This document shows positions 34,300 through 43,450 of a DNA stretch of 58,612 nucleotides, piece after piece. The notes under the pieces are model-generated. The model did not search any database and had not been told where the DNA came from. It saw only the letters and a program-made list of their open reading frames with translations. Position 1 is the stretch's first letter, and every line of letters begins with the position of its first letter. The DNA is from Bacteroidaceae bacterium (lineage in GTDB: Bacteria; Bacteroidota; Bacteroidia; Bacteroidales; Bacteroidaceae): positions 1 to 58,612 of the forward strand of contig JAKSLP010000014.1 in NCBI GenBank assembly GCA_024401115.1, given 5' to 3'. The position numbers were made by a program, and so were the translations under genes.

Positions 34300-36282
34300 A
34301 TGAATATACCTAAATCTATTGTTTTGATGTCCTTTATGGCTTCATCATTAACTATCAGTGCACAGGACCTTGAAAAATGTCCGGTGCCTGTTGGTCCTAT
34401 AACCGAGATGGCCTATACACTAACGACGACACAATTTAGTGTATGGGCTCCCACAGCACAAGAAGCACGAGTAAACCTTTATGATTCTGCAATTGGAGGA
34501 AATATGGTCGGTCAATATGCTTTGACCAAGAAAACTGATGGTACATGGCAGATTGCCTTAACAGGTAATTTCTTGGGACGATTCTACACTTTTCAGATTA
34601 AAACTTCTGGAAAATGGAATGAGGAAACCCCTGGTATTTTTGCCAAAGCCGTAGGAACCAATGGTCAGCGCGCTCAAGTAATCGACATGAAAAGTACTAA
34701 TCCTGCAGGTTGGGATAATGACACTCGTCCTATCTTGAGAAATTTCTCTGATGTGGTCATTTATGAGATGCATCACCGTGATTTTTCTATGTGCGGGCAG
34801 AGTGGTATGAAAAATAAGGGAAAGTTTCTGGCTTTGACAGAAACTGGAACTCAAAATAAGACCGGATTATCCACCGGCCTTGACCATCTTAAGGACTTGG
34901 GGGTGAATCATGTTCACATTCTACCTTCCTATGATTATGGCTCTGTAGATGAGACTCGTTTGAATGTCCCTCAGTACAATTGGGGATATGATCCTGTTAA
35001 TTATAATGTACCCGAAGGTAGCTATTCTACGAATCCTGCAGATCCGTCGGTAAGAATACGAGAATTTAAGCAAATGGTTCAGAGCCTTCATCAGGCAGGC
35101 ATTAGAGTCGTTTTGGATGTGGTGTATAACCATGTCTTTGATGCGGCTTCTTCTCAATTTCAGAAAACTGTTCCTGATTATTTTTTCCGTCATAAACCGG
35201 ATGGCAAATTGTCTGATGGCTCAGGATGTGGAAATGAGACTGCCAGTGAAATGCCTATGATGCGTAAATATATGGTTGAGTCTGTCCTATATTGGATAAA
35301 GGAATACCATATTGATGGATTCCGTTTCGATTTAATGGGTGTTCATGATATTGAAACTATGAATGCTATCCGTCAAGCGGTAGATAGTGTTGATCCTTCA
35401 ATCTTTATATATGGCGAAGGTTGGGCTGCTTCTTCACCAGCATTGCCGGAAAATAAGTTAGCTATGAAGGCGAATTCGATGCAGATGCCAGGTATAGCTG
35501 CTTTTGGTGACGAAATGCGGGATGGTTTGAGAGGCCCTTGGACCAGTGATGAGGACGGTGCTTTTGTTATTGGCAAGGCTGGCAATGAAATGAGTGTGAA
35601 ATTTGGAGTAGTGGGAGCTATCCAACATCCTCAGATTGATTATACCCAGGTTAATTATAGCAAGGAGCCATGGGCTTTGCAGCCTACCCAGATGATCAGT
35701 TATGTGAGTTGCCATGATGACATGTGTCTGGCTGACCGTATCAAAGCAACCACTTTAGACGGCGATGAGGCTTTGCGGATTCGTCTTCACAAATTAGCAG
35801 AAAGCGTGGTTCTCACATCTCAGGGTGTGCCATTTATCTGGTGTGGCGATGAGATGATGCGTGATAAGAAGGGTGTTCACAATTCTTACAATAGTCCGGA
35901 CAGCATCAATACTATTCCATGGGGTAATAAGACAAAATACAAGGAAGTATATGATTATATGAAATCTCTGTTGGCTTTACGAAAGGCTCATCCTGCATTC
36001 CATATGGGAGATGCTGACATGGTAAGAAGGCATTTGGAATTTCTTCCTGTAAAGCAACAGAACTTAGTAGCCTATCAGCTGAAGGAGCATGCAGCAGGTG
36101 ATCCATGGGAAAACATCATTGTGGTATATAATTCTAATCCAAAGAATGTAAAAATAGATGTTCCTGTAGGAACATACACTGTTGTTTGCCGTGATGGAGA
36201 GATAAATGAAAATGGTTTGGGACAGTTTAAAGGTGCTAAACTGACTGTTCCTGCTCAGTCCACATTAATAATGTATAAGTAA
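34300..36282 (+). CDS. pulA: type I pullulanase, exported
   Basis: The 660-residue protein has a signal peptide (about 1-21, ending TISAQ). An N-terminal CBM48-like domain follows (about 40-130, TQFSVWAPTAQEARVNLY) and then a GH13 barrel. The type I pullulanase signature YNWGYDP is at 226-232. The catalytic triad is D344 in GFRFDLMG, E373 in YGEGW and D473 in YVSCHDD. It cuts alpha-1,6 branch points of pullulan, amylopectin or glycogen in the periplasm. It starts 11 bases after malQ. The gene shares the A/T-richer style of its operon. Confidence 0.94.
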   Translation: MNIPKSIVLMSFMASSLTISAQDLEKCPVPVGPITEMAYTLTTTQFSVWAPTAQEARVNLYDSAIGGNMVGQYALTKKTDGTWQIALTGNFLGRFYTFQIKTSGKWNEETPGIFAKAVGTNGQRAQVIDMKSTNPAGWDNDTRPILRNFSDVVIYEMHHRDFSMCGQSGMKNKGKFLALTETGTQNKTGLSTGLDHLKDLGVNHVHILPSYDYGSVDETRLNVPQYNWGYDPVNYNVPEGSYSTNPADPSVRIREFKQMVQSLHQAGIRVVLDVVYNHVFDAASSQFQKTVPDYFFRHKPDGKLSDGSGCGNETASEMPMMRKYMVESVLYWIKEYHIDGFRFDLMGVHDIETMNAIRQAVDSVDPSIFIYGEGWAASSPALPENKLAMKANSMQMPGIAAFGDEMRDGLRGPWTSDEDGAFVIGKAGNEMSVKFGVVGAIQHPQIDYTQVNYSKEPWALQPTQMISYVSCHDDMCLADRIKATTLDGDEALRIRLHKLAESVVLTSQGVPFIWCGDEMMRDKKGVHNSYNSPDSINTIPWGNKTKYKEVYDYMKSLLALRKAHPAFHMGDADMVRRHLEFLPVKQQNLVAYQLKEHAAGDPWENIIVVYNSNPKNVKIDVPVGTYTVVCRDGEINENGLGQFKGAKLTVPAQSTLIMYK

Positions 36283-36283
36283 T

Positions 36284-38131
36284 ATGAAACGATTTATGAC
36301 TATTGTCAGTATGTTGCTGTCGTTGTTGGGTTTGCAGGCAAAGGAGACAGTAAACATTGATCATATTGAACCGGCCTTTTGGTTCGCTGGAATGCAACAA
36401 ACTGAGGTCCAGTTAATGGTTTATGGTGCTAATATTGGTTCTTCTTCTGTAGATTTAGCTCCTTACGATAATGTGACCTTGAAAGAAGTGGTGAAATTGG
36501 ATTCTCCTAATTACCTGCTTGTCTACTTGAATGTTGCCCCATCAGCAAAGCCCGGTGTATTAAGCCTGACATTTACGCAAGGAAAACAGAAAAAGAATGT
36601 TTCTTATGAATTGAGAAAACGTGAGATGAGTGGAAGTGCTCATCGCGGATTCGATAGTAGTGATGTCCTCTATATGCTGATGCCAGACCGCTTTGCCAAT
36701 GGTAACCCGGCAAATGATGCAAAGAGTGTGAATCGTGAAAAGCCAAGTTCTCGCCATGGTGGAGATTTAGCGGGACTTATTCAACATATTGATTATTTCA
36801 CCGAACTTGGTGTAAATGCATTATGGTTTACCCCTGTGTTAGAGAATGAGGATAATTGCTATCATGGTTATGCTACCACCAACTATTATAATGTAGACCC
36901 ACGATTTGGCACCAACGAGGAATATCGTTCATTGATTGACGAATGCCATAAGCGCGACATTAAAGTTGTGATGGATATGATCTTTAATCACTGTGGTATA
37001 GCTCATCCTTGGATAAAGGATATGCCGGCAAAAGATTGGTTCAATAATCCAGAGTGGCTGAATGATCCAGAGGGTAAGGGTTATGTTCAGACATCTTATA
37101 AATTGACTCCAGTGTTAGATCCATATGCGTCAAAAGTAGATGCTCTTGAAACTACAGACGGTTGGTTTGTAAAGGGTATGCCAGATTTAAACCAGAGAAA
37201 CCGTCATGTGATAAGATATTTAATTCAAAACTCTAAGTGGTGGATTGAGACTGCCGGAATTGATGGCATTCGCATGGATACTTATCCGTATGCTGACCGT
37301 CAGGCAATGTCGGATTGGATGAAAGAAATTAATGATGAGTATCCGAATTTTAATGTAGTAGGAGAGACTTGGGTTACAGAGCCAGCATATACTGCTTCTT
37401 GGCAGAAAGACAGCCCAAATCAAGCAATCAACAGTAATCTGAAGACCGTTATGGATTTCAGCTTCTTTGATAAGGTGAATGCTGCGGCAGAAGAGGAAAC
37501 TGATGCTTGGTGGGATGGACTAAACCGCATATATAATAATATGGTTTATGATTACTTGTATGTTGATCCATTGCATGTGATGGCATTCCTTGAAAATCAT
37601 GATACTGACCGTTTTCTGAAAAACGGACAGAATGTTCCCGCTCTTAAGCAAGCCATGACTCTTTTGTTGACCACACGTCGTATCCCTCAGTTGTATTATG
37701 GTACAGAGGTCCTGATGAACGGTACAAAGGAAATCACCGATGGTTATGTTCGTAAGGATTTCCCTGGTGGATGGGCTGGTGATACTCACAATTGCTTTAC
37801 TGCGGAGGGAAGAACAGCCGTTGAAAATGACATGTTCAATTGGACAAAGAAGATGTTGAAATGGCGCCGTACAAGTGATGTTATTGCTAAGGGAGGAATG
37901 GTTCATTTCACTCCAGTTAATGGATGTTACGTTTATGCCCGTCAGTATCAAGGAAAGACGGTGTTGGTTATTCTAAACGGAACGAGCAAGGATGTAGAAC
38001 TCCCAATGGAACGTTACAAAGAAGTTTTAGGCAATACGACCTCTGCTGTTGATGTTCAAACAGGCAAAACAGTTACACTAACAGGAAAACTTAAGCTGAC
38101 TCCTAGAGAGTCATTAGTTCTTCCTTACTGA
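36284..38131 (+). CDS. exported GH13 amylase, SusA-like neopullulanase/cyclomaltodextrinase
   Basis: The 615-residue protein has a signal peptide (about 1-19). An N-terminal domain of cyclomaltodextrinase type spans about 20-115 (IEPAFWFAGMQQTEVQLMVYG). The GH13 barrel begins VLYMLMPDRFANGNPAND. Catalytic residues are D332 in GIDGIRMDTYPYAD, E361 in VVGETW and D440 in FLENHDTDR. The layout and length fit Bacteroides SusA, which breaks maltooligosaccharides to glucose and maltose in the periplasm. The ATG is one base after the pulA stop. A terminator follows. No susC/susD genes are present in the window. Confidence 0.93.
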   Translation: MKRFMTIVSMLLSLLGLQAKETVNIDHIEPAFWFAGMQQTEVQLMVYGANIGSSSVDLAPYDNVTLKEVVKLDSPNYLLVYLNVAPSAKPGVLSLTFTQGKQKKNVSYELRKREMSGSAHRGFDSSDVLYMLMPDRFANGNPANDAKSVNREKPSSRHGGDLAGLIQHIDYFTELGVNALWFTPVLENEDNCYHGYATTNYYNVDPRFGTNEEYRSLIDECHKRDIKVVMDMIFNHCGIAHPWIKDMPAKDWFNNPEWLNDPEGKGYVQTSYKLTPVLDPYASKVDALETTDGWFVKGMPDLNQRNRHVIRYLIQNSKWWIETAGIDGIRMDTYPYADRQAMSDWMKEINDEYPNFNVVGETWVTEPAYTASWQKDSPNQAINSNLKTVMDFSFFDKVNAAAEEETDAWWDGLNRIYNNMVYDYLYVDPLHVMAFLENHDTDRFLKNGQNVPALKQAMTLLLTTRRIPQLYYGTEVLMNGTKEITDGYVRKDFPGGWAGDTHNCFTAEGRTAVENDMFNWTKKMLKWRRTSDVIAKGGMVHFTPVNGCYVYARQYQGKTVLVILNGTSKDVELPMERYKEVLGNTTSAVDVQTGKTVTLTGKLKLTPRESLVLPY

Positions 38132-38132
38132 T

Positions 38133-38166
38133 AAAAAAGGCTTACCTTATTGGTAAGCCTTTTTTT
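38133..38166. terminator. bidirectional terminator after the alpha-glucan operon
   Basis: AAAAAAGGCTTACC pairs with GGTAAGCCTTTTTT around a five-base loop, with A and T runs on the two sides. It can also end the convergent MFS gene. Confidence 0.85.
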
Positions 38167-38196
38167 ATGTTTTGTAGTAATCATAGATGACAGCGA

Positions 38197-38217
38197 TTGG
38201 TCTTCATAGAAGACTAA
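38197..38217. repeat. small hairpin related to one in the 15.4-kb element
   Basis: TTGGTCTTC (38197-38205) and GAAGACTAA (38209-38217) form a nine-pair stem with one G-T pair. GGTCTTCATAGAAGAC differs by one base from 15461-15476. It sits between the terminator and the MFS stop. Confidence 0.45.
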
Positions 38218-38239
38218 TGTTCGTCACCATAGATGATGT

Positions 38240-39586
38240 TTATTTCTTCTCTTTAATGATGCTGACAACAAAAGCTCCAATAATCAGTAAGACACCAGCC
38301 AAAAGGAGCATACATGCCTGATCTGGTGCACCATTTTCAGCATTGCCGATAGCACTTAATACTACACCACCTAAAGCTGCTGCAATGATTTGAGGAGCGC
38401 AAATGGTACCATTGAAAAGACCAAGATAAGTACCCATGTGTCCTACACCCGTCAATGCATTGGTAAGGATTGTGAATGGCAATGCCAACATTGCAGCCCA
38501 TGCAGCACCAATCAGAAGGAAGCTAATGAACAACAGGTATTGATCATGAATGTAATAAGTGCTGATAAAACCGATACCGCCCAAAATCAGGCTTACAGAA
38601 TATGCAATTTTGTGGTTCTTGAACTGTGGAATGACAACGGCCCAGATAACAGATCCAATTGCCTGAACAGCAAACAAAACTCCAACCCAGTTACCTGCTG
38701 CCTGATACTCAGGAGATGCTACTTGAAGAACTCCATCTACTACTGGTGCATTAAATGCATTAGCTGCCACAGTTCCATTTGTATAAGTCCACATAAACAT
38801 GAATGCAGCCCAACAGAAGAACTGTACTAATCCTACTGTCCAGAAAGCTTTAGGAGCCTTAACAAGCAATTTCAGCATGCTCTCACTCTTTTCTTCTTCT
38901 TTTGGCTGTTCTGCCAAACCGTTATATTCTGCATATTCTTGTGGATTCCATTCTTTTACTTTCAGTGTAGTATAGATAACGCAAAGAATCAGAATGGCTG
39001 CTCCGATATAGAACGAATAGATTACTGAATCTGGAACAACACCATCTGGAGCGATATTACTGATTCCGATGGCTGTAAAGATAATCGGGAACAGATATCC
39101 AACCAGCGAACCAGCATTGCAGAGGAAACTCTGAATAGAGTATGCCAGTCCTTTTTGTTTTTCATTAACCATATCCCCAACCAACATCTTAAATGGCTGC
39201 ATAGCCATGTTGATGCTAGTATCAAGGAACATCAATGAAATCAGACCAAATATCATAGCGGTACTTACTGCCATGCCAAAACTTCCTGCATTTGGCAATA
39301 AGCACATTACGATTACTGCAGCAGTCGCACCAATAAAGAGGTATGGGATTCTACGGCCAAATCGGCACCATGTCTTGTCGCTGGCTGCACCGATAATAGG
39401 CTGAACAATAATACCCATCAGTGGAGGAAGAATCCAGAAAAAACTCAAGTCATGAGGGTCTGCGCCCAAAGTGGCAAAAATTCTACTGATATTTGCACTC
39501 TGTAGGGCATAGGCAATCTGTACACCGAAGAATCCAAAGCTCAAATTCCAGAGCTTCCAGAAAATCAAGTCAGGTTTTTGTTTCAT
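38240..39586 (-). CDS. MFS sugar transporter (SLC45/GPH-like), probably for maltose or maltooligosaccharides
   Basis: The 448-residue protein has about 12 membrane helices. The loop after helix 2 reads SDKTWCRFGRRIPYL, the D-x5-R-F-G-R-R form typical of disaccharide carriers of the SLC45/GPH-like group. Helix 1 reads LSFGFFGVQIAYALQSANISRIF. Such carriers move sugars with protons or Na+ across the inner membrane. The function is inferred from its place next to the amylase operon, towards which it is transcribed. It lies 34 bases after the EEP-family gene on the same strand and has no clear promoter of its own. Confidence 0.85.
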   Translation of the reverse strand: MKQKPDLIFWKLWNLSFGFFGVQIAYALQSANISRIFATLGADPHDLSFFWILPPLMGIIVQPIIGAASDKTWCRFGRRIPYLFIGATAAVIVMCLLPNAGSFGMAVSTAMIFGLISLMFLDTSINMAMQPFKMLVGDMVNEKQKGLAYSIQSFLCNAGSLVGYLFPIIFTAIGISNIAPDGVVPDSVIYSFYIGAAILILCVIYTTLKVKEWNPQEYAEYNGLAEQPKEEEKSESMLKLLVKAPKAFWTVGLVQFFCWAAFMFMWTYTNGTVAANAFNAPVVDGVLQVASPEYQAAGNWVGVLFAVQAIGSVIWAVVIPQFKNHKIAYSVSLILGGIGFISTYYIHDQYLLFISFLLIGAAWAAMLALPFTILTNALTGVGHMGTYLGLFNGTICAPQIIAAALGGVVLSAIGNAENGAPDQACMLLLAGVLLIIGAFVVSIIKEKK

Positions 39587-39620
39587 ATGTTATAATAAAT
39601 TTAGGATTAACAATCTGTTT

Positions 39621-40673
39621 TTACATCTTAATTTTAAAGAAGACAGGGTTATGGTCGCTATTGTCAGAATGAATGCTGTAATAATCCAGTCCAGTCAAAT
39701 CCTCGCTGTGGAAGATGTAGTCAATTCTCAAGAGTCCTTTCACTCCATTAAATGTAGACATAAATCCATGGCCGGCCGTCTTAAAACCGTCTTTTAGGTT
39801 TTTGGCTACGCTGTTATACGTATAGGTATAAGGAGTGTCGTTAAAGTCTCCACATAAGATGGTTGGGTAACTATTGTCGGCCATACGCATATAGTTACTC
39901 AATTCGTTGGCTTGAGATGAGCGATAGCGCTGCTTGTCTTGCCAACTGTTGATGACAACCTTGGCACGATCACTATTTTCTGCATGTTTTGCGCCAGCAA
40001 GTGCACTGTTGATTCCGGTTGTGAAGAAATGTACATTATATACGCGCATTACCTTTCCATTTATCTCAATATCTGCATATTGAGCACTATTTGTTCCCCC
40101 ACCGTGCTCAAACTTGATGACCTCGCCCTTTTTTATCGGATATTTACTTAGAATCAGCTGACCGCCTAAACCTTCGCTTTTATATGGGAATAGGTCCTTG
40201 TACATGTCCACAACCTTAATGCCAGATGCTCCTGCGGTGTTGTTGAACTCTTGAAAACAAACGATATCAACACCATTATTTGCCAGGATGTTTTTGACAT
40301 CGTTGGCGTAATAACCGTTATTGTCATGGCGGAATGCTTCTACATTATATGTTGCTATGGTTAACCCCTCTTGTTGGATCGCATCGGTAGGGCGAGAATC
40401 AAATTGATAAATACAACTGATATAGTTCCAACAACATGCCAGAGTAAATATTGGGATTATCATCCAGATACGCAACCGGATTATCCAATATAATAATAAA
40501 ATGACATTGGCAAGAATCAGGAATGGTAAACCGAAACTTAACAATGCTTTCAGCTCGTTTCCAACAGGGCTGACGTCACCTCCATATAATCCCATGAATG
40601 TCAGAATTGCCAAAACAAATGTAATGACCACTGACATGAAAGCCATATATTGAACTATTGCTTTTTTACCCAT
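39621..40673 (-). CDS. membrane-anchored endonuclease/exonuclease/phosphatase-family protein
   Basis: The 350-residue protein has three hydrophobic N-terminal segments (about 8-30, 43-66 and 68-90). An EEP catalytic domain runs from about residue 105: IATYNVEAFRHDNNGYY, DIVCFQEFNN with metal-binding Glu, YNVHFFTTG, ILCGDFNDTPYTYTY, and SDHNPVFFKIKM at the end with the catalytic His-Asp. This fold acts on nucleic acids, inositol phosphates or lipid head groups. The membrane anchor and a domain probably outside the cytoplasm argue against DNA repair. Substrate unknown. It is 19 bases downstream of a GT2 gene and probably in its operon. Confidence 0.88.
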   Translation of the reverse strand: MGKKAIVQYMAFMSVVITFVLAILTFMGLYGGDVSPVGNELKALLSFGLPFLILANVILLLYWIIRLRIWMIIPIFTLACCWNYISCIYQFDSRPTDAIQQEGLTIATYNVEAFRHDNNGYYANDVKNILANNGVDIVCFQEFNNTAGASGIKVVDMYKDLFPYKSEGLGGQLILSKYPIKKGEVIKFEHGGGTNSAQYADIEINGKVMRVYNVHFFTTGINSALAGAKHAENSDRAKVVINSWQDKQRYRSSQANELSNYMRMADNSYPTILCGDFNDTPYTYTYNSVAKNLKDGFKTAGHGFMSTFNGVKGLLRIDYIFHSEDLTGLDYYSIHSDNSDHNPVFFKIKM

Positions 40674-40692
40674 ATTATATTAACTTATATTA

Positions 40693-41877
40693 TTATGCTC
40701 TTTTTGCTTTCTCCCAAACTCCTGAACCTTTCTTCTTCTTTATGAGGTAGTTGATGCCCTGAAGGACGTTTACATTCATAAACAGAAAATAGTAAGGTAC
40801 ATATAATATCTTATTCTTGATCTTCTTAGCTTGTAAGCCGTATCCTAAAAGTGCAGCAGCATAGAATAACAGTTGAAGGATGAGGAAGATTAGATATATA
40901 ATGCCGGCATTCAGACAAACCAACAGAATATTTAATGGCAAAAGTGCAAATAGCGCAAAAGGAGTGATGCTCCATCTTAACACGCGGTGACTCACGTACT
41001 GAAACGTAATCAATGGATGCGGGAATGGATTTAACAGCTTGCGCAGTCTCCAAATACTCTGCAAACCGCCTGCCGATATCCTTACTTTACGCTTGTGCTC
41101 CTCGAACATGTCTGCACTTCCGTCCTCAATGGCAAATGCTTCATTGCAATAAGCAATGGTGTGCCCTTTCTGAACGATTCTCATACTTAAAATAAAATCG
41201 TCCAAAAGGGTGTCCTCTTCCATGTTTTCCCACAGATTAGACTGAATGGCAAACAATTCTCCTGCAGCACCCATGGCGCTATATAATTTGCTGTCCCAGT
41301 TTTTTAATGTGGATTCATATTTCCAATAAAGGCCTTCACCTCCTCCTGCTGCGTTATCCAATTCCTTTGATGCAATGCGTTTCTCTCCTGCTACGCAACC
41401 CACTTTAGGATCGTTTAGAAAACAGGATACCATTTCCTTAATGGCATTCTTGTTTAGCATTGTGTTGGCATCCGTATAAATGGTATAAGGTGTCCGAATG
41501 ACAGTTGCAGCATGGTTTAATGCGGCAGTTTTACCTTTTCTTTCTGGGGTATAGAGAACCTCTACCTCAGGATAATTTGCCAACAATTCGTTAGTCCTGT
41601 CATTGGAGCCATCAGTTACCCATAGGATGTGCAATTTCTTTTCAGGGTATACCAAAGTACGGCAATTCGCCATTTTCTCATCTACAACTTTCTCTTCATT
41701 GTAAGCACAGATAACCAAAGTGGCTTCTGGCCATTCTTTATGTTCTTTTGTGTCTGAGGAATGGGGAAAAAGCGCTTTAATTTTAACCAAGATACCCAAA
41801 ATTACACCATATCCTAAATAGGTGTAAAGTACTATGGCGAAGCAGCACCAAAAAACCAAAATTAGAGTTTGCATCAT
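40693..41877 (-). CDS. membrane glycosyltransferase, family 2
   Basis: The 394-residue protein has an N-terminal membrane helix (about 3-32) and a GT2 domain starting WPEATLVICAYNEEKVVDEKMANC. The acidic donor-sugar motif is in YTDANTML. Further acidic motifs are LLDDFILSMRIVQKGHTIAYCNEAFA and the RKVRISAGGLQSIWRL block, which resembles the Q-x-x-R-W region of processive synthases. Two or three membrane helices follow (about 300-365). It probably adds sugars to a cell-surface polymer or lipid on the cytoplasmic face. First gene of a unit with the EEP protein and perhaps the MFS carrier. Confidence 0.88.
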   Translation of the reverse strand: MMQTLILVFWCCFAIVLYTYLGYGVILGILVKIKALFPHSSDTKEHKEWPEATLVICAYNEEKVVDEKMANCRTLVYPEKKLHILWVTDGSNDRTNELLANYPEVEVLYTPERKGKTAALNHAATVIRTPYTIYTDANTMLNKNAIKEMVSCFLNDPKVGCVAGEKRIASKELDNAAGGGEGLYWKYESTLKNWDSKLYSAMGAAGELFAIQSNLWENMEEDTLLDDFILSMRIVQKGHTIAYCNEAFAIEDGSADMFEEHKRKVRISAGGLQSIWRLRKLLNPFPHPLITFQYVSHRVLRWSITPFALFALLPLNILLVCLNAGIIYLIFLILQLLFYAAALLGYGLQAKKIKNKILYVPYYFLFMNVNVLQGINYLIKKKKGSGVWEKAKRA

Positions 41878-41905
41878 TCGTTCTTAAATATGTATACGTA
41901 ATGTG

Positions 41906-41937
41906 CAAAATTAATGAGTTTTTTGCACATTACCAAA
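41906..41937 (-). promoter_or_regulatory. promoter of the GT2 gene, interleaved with the acetyltransferase promoter
   Basis: Minus-strand TTTG (41937-41934), 20 bases, TAATTTTG (41913-41906), 29 bases before the start codon at 41877. Confidence 0.7.
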
Positions 41938-41953
41938 AAAACACTTATATTTG
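41922..41953 (+). promoter_or_regulatory. promoter of the hexapeptide acetyltransferase
   Basis: TTTG (41922-41925), 20 bases, TATATTTG (41946-41953). The ATG at 41961 is eight bases on, so the message is probably leaderless or nearly so. Confidence 0.7.
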
Positions 41954-41960
41954 CGGCATT

Positions 41961-42545
41961 ATGAGAGGTATAAAACAATGGTTAGATAGTCATTCCAATG
42001 TAAAGACCTTTTTACATGGATTGTTAATACACCCGGTTGAATGTCGTCCCCGCCTGTGGTTACGACTTTTGCGACCATTTTACACACATTGTGCATTAAG
42101 CAGCAAGATTTATAGTTCTGCTAGGATGGATGTGGTTCCGTTTCACCTTTTCTGTCTGGGTAAGCGTAGTGTGATTGAAAGTTTCTCTTGTGTGAATAAT
42201 GCCGTGGGAGATGTTATCGTGGGCGATAATTCCAGAATCGGTTTACATAATACAATTATTGGACCGGTTCAAATAGGGTGTAATGTCATTATTGCACAAG
42301 GAGTGGTGGCCAGTGGCTTAAATCATGGTTTTTGTAATCCTGATCAAACTATCGAATCTCAGCCTGTTACAACAAGCCCTATCGTAATAGAAGATGATGT
42401 ATGGATCGGAGCAAATGCTGTCATTACAGCTGGAGTACATATTGGTCGTCATGTGATTATTGGAGCTGGCAGTATAGTAACACATAATATTCCAGATCAT
42501 TCTTTGGCTGTTGGTTGCCCGGCAAAGGTCGTCCGCTCCATTTGA
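41961..42545 (+). CDS. hexapeptide-repeat acyltransferase (LbH/CysE-LacA type)
   Basis: I start at the ATG at 41961 (MRGIKQWLDSH); an ATG at 41901 lies upstream of the promoter and cannot be used from it. The 194-residue protein has an N-terminal helical part (1-50) and then left-handed beta-helix repeats: VGDVIVGDNSRIGLHNTIIGPVQIG, IVIEDDVWIGANAVITAGVHIGRHVIIGAGSIV, and the ending HSLAVGCPAKVVRSI. The catalytic His is likely in GLNHGF. These enzymes pass an acetyl group from acetyl-CoA to a sugar or amino sugar. The divergent GT2 gene suggests modification of a surface glycan. Confidence 0.88.
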   Translation: MRGIKQWLDSHSNVKTFLHGLLIHPVECRPRLWLRLLRPFYTHCALSSKIYSSARMDVVPFHLFCLGKRSVIESFSCVNNAVGDVIVGDNSRIGLHNTIIGPVQIGCNVIIAQGVVASGLNHGFCNPDQTIESQPVTTSPIVIEDDVWIGANAVITAGVHIGRHVIIGAGSIVTHNIPDHSLAVGCPAKVVRSI

Positions 42546-42547
42546 TT

Positions 42548-43450
42548 TTATAATCTTTCTCCGCAATATTTACAGAAAACGGCCTCCTGATCATGACCGC
42601 CTCGCCCACAGTTAGGACAGGTGCGAGTGTCGATATCGTTGCTCATTTCCTCAATGATTTCATCATCTAGGTTCTCGTTGTCATCACTGACCTTGCTGGT
42701 TCCTGATTCTTTGATCATGGTGGCAGATACAATACCAGTAGGGACAGCCATGATGGTGTATCCAAGGAGCATAACTACCGCACTTAGAAATTGGCCAAGT
42801 GGTGTGACAGGTGTAATGTCGCCGTATCCAACGGTTGTCAGGGTTACGATTGCCCAATAAATACTCTCCGGGATGTTGTGGAAACTACTGTTTGGCAAAT
42901 CTCCTTCGACCATATACATGATAGTGCCGATGCTGATTACAATGATCACAACGAAAAGGAAGAATACCATAATCTTCCGGCTGCTGAGAATAAGAGAGAG
43001 TAGCAGGATGTTTCCTTCGTTAAGAAAACTGAACAGCTTAAATACACGAAAGACACGTATCAAACGGAATGTGCGGATAATCATAAGGTAGCGGGCACCT
43101 CCAAAAATCCAACTGATGTAAAAAGGTAGAGTGGCAAGCAAGTCCACAACTCCAAAAAAACTTAGCGCGTATTCCTTTGGCTTGGGACTGCAATATAAAC
43201 GGGTTAAGTATTCTATAGTGAAGAATGCAGTGAATAAGTATTCAGCCCAAACCATAAATGGCTTGATTACTGCTGGAAGACCTTGCATGCTTTCTACAAA
43301 AACAAGAAGAATGCTGAGAATGATACACCACATCAGTGCAACATCAAAGGTTTTTCCAAGTGGTGTATCACTCTCAAAAATGATGATATATAGCTTTTTC
43401 TTTAAGGCCTCATTATGCATGAAGGTTTGAAAACGCTCTCTTAATTTCAT
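42548..43450 (-). CDS. voltage-gated-type potassium channel with C-terminal zinc ribbon
   Basis: The 300-residue protein has six membrane segments. S4 carries regularly spaced positive charges (R126, R129, R132, R135, K138 in RTFRLIRVFRVFK). The pore loop has the K+ filter TVGYGD (206-211) before the last helix. A short acidic linker (about 255-275) leads to a zinc ribbon with C278, C281, C293 and C296 (CPNCGRGG...CKYCGERL), which is cytoplasmic. It conducts K+ across the inner membrane; the ribbon may sense metal or redox state or bind a partner. Its ATG overlaps the stop of the upstream kinase/nucleotidyltransferase gene (ATGA), so the two are translationally coupled. Confidence 0.92.
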   Translation of the reverse strand: MKLRERFQTFMHNEALKKKLYIIIFESDTPLGKTFDVALMWCIILSILLVFVESMQGLPAVIKPFMVWAEYLFTAFFTIEYLTRLYCSPKPKEYALSFFGVVDLLATLPFYISWIFGGARYLMIIRTFRLIRVFRVFKLFSFLNEGNILLLSLILSSRKIMVFFLFVVIIVISIGTIMYMVEGDLPNSSFHNIPESIYWAIVTLTTVGYGDITPVTPLGQFLSAVVMLLGYTIMAVPTGIVSATMIKESGTSKVSDDNENLDDEIIEEMSNDIDTRTCPNCGRGGHDQEAVFCKYCGERL

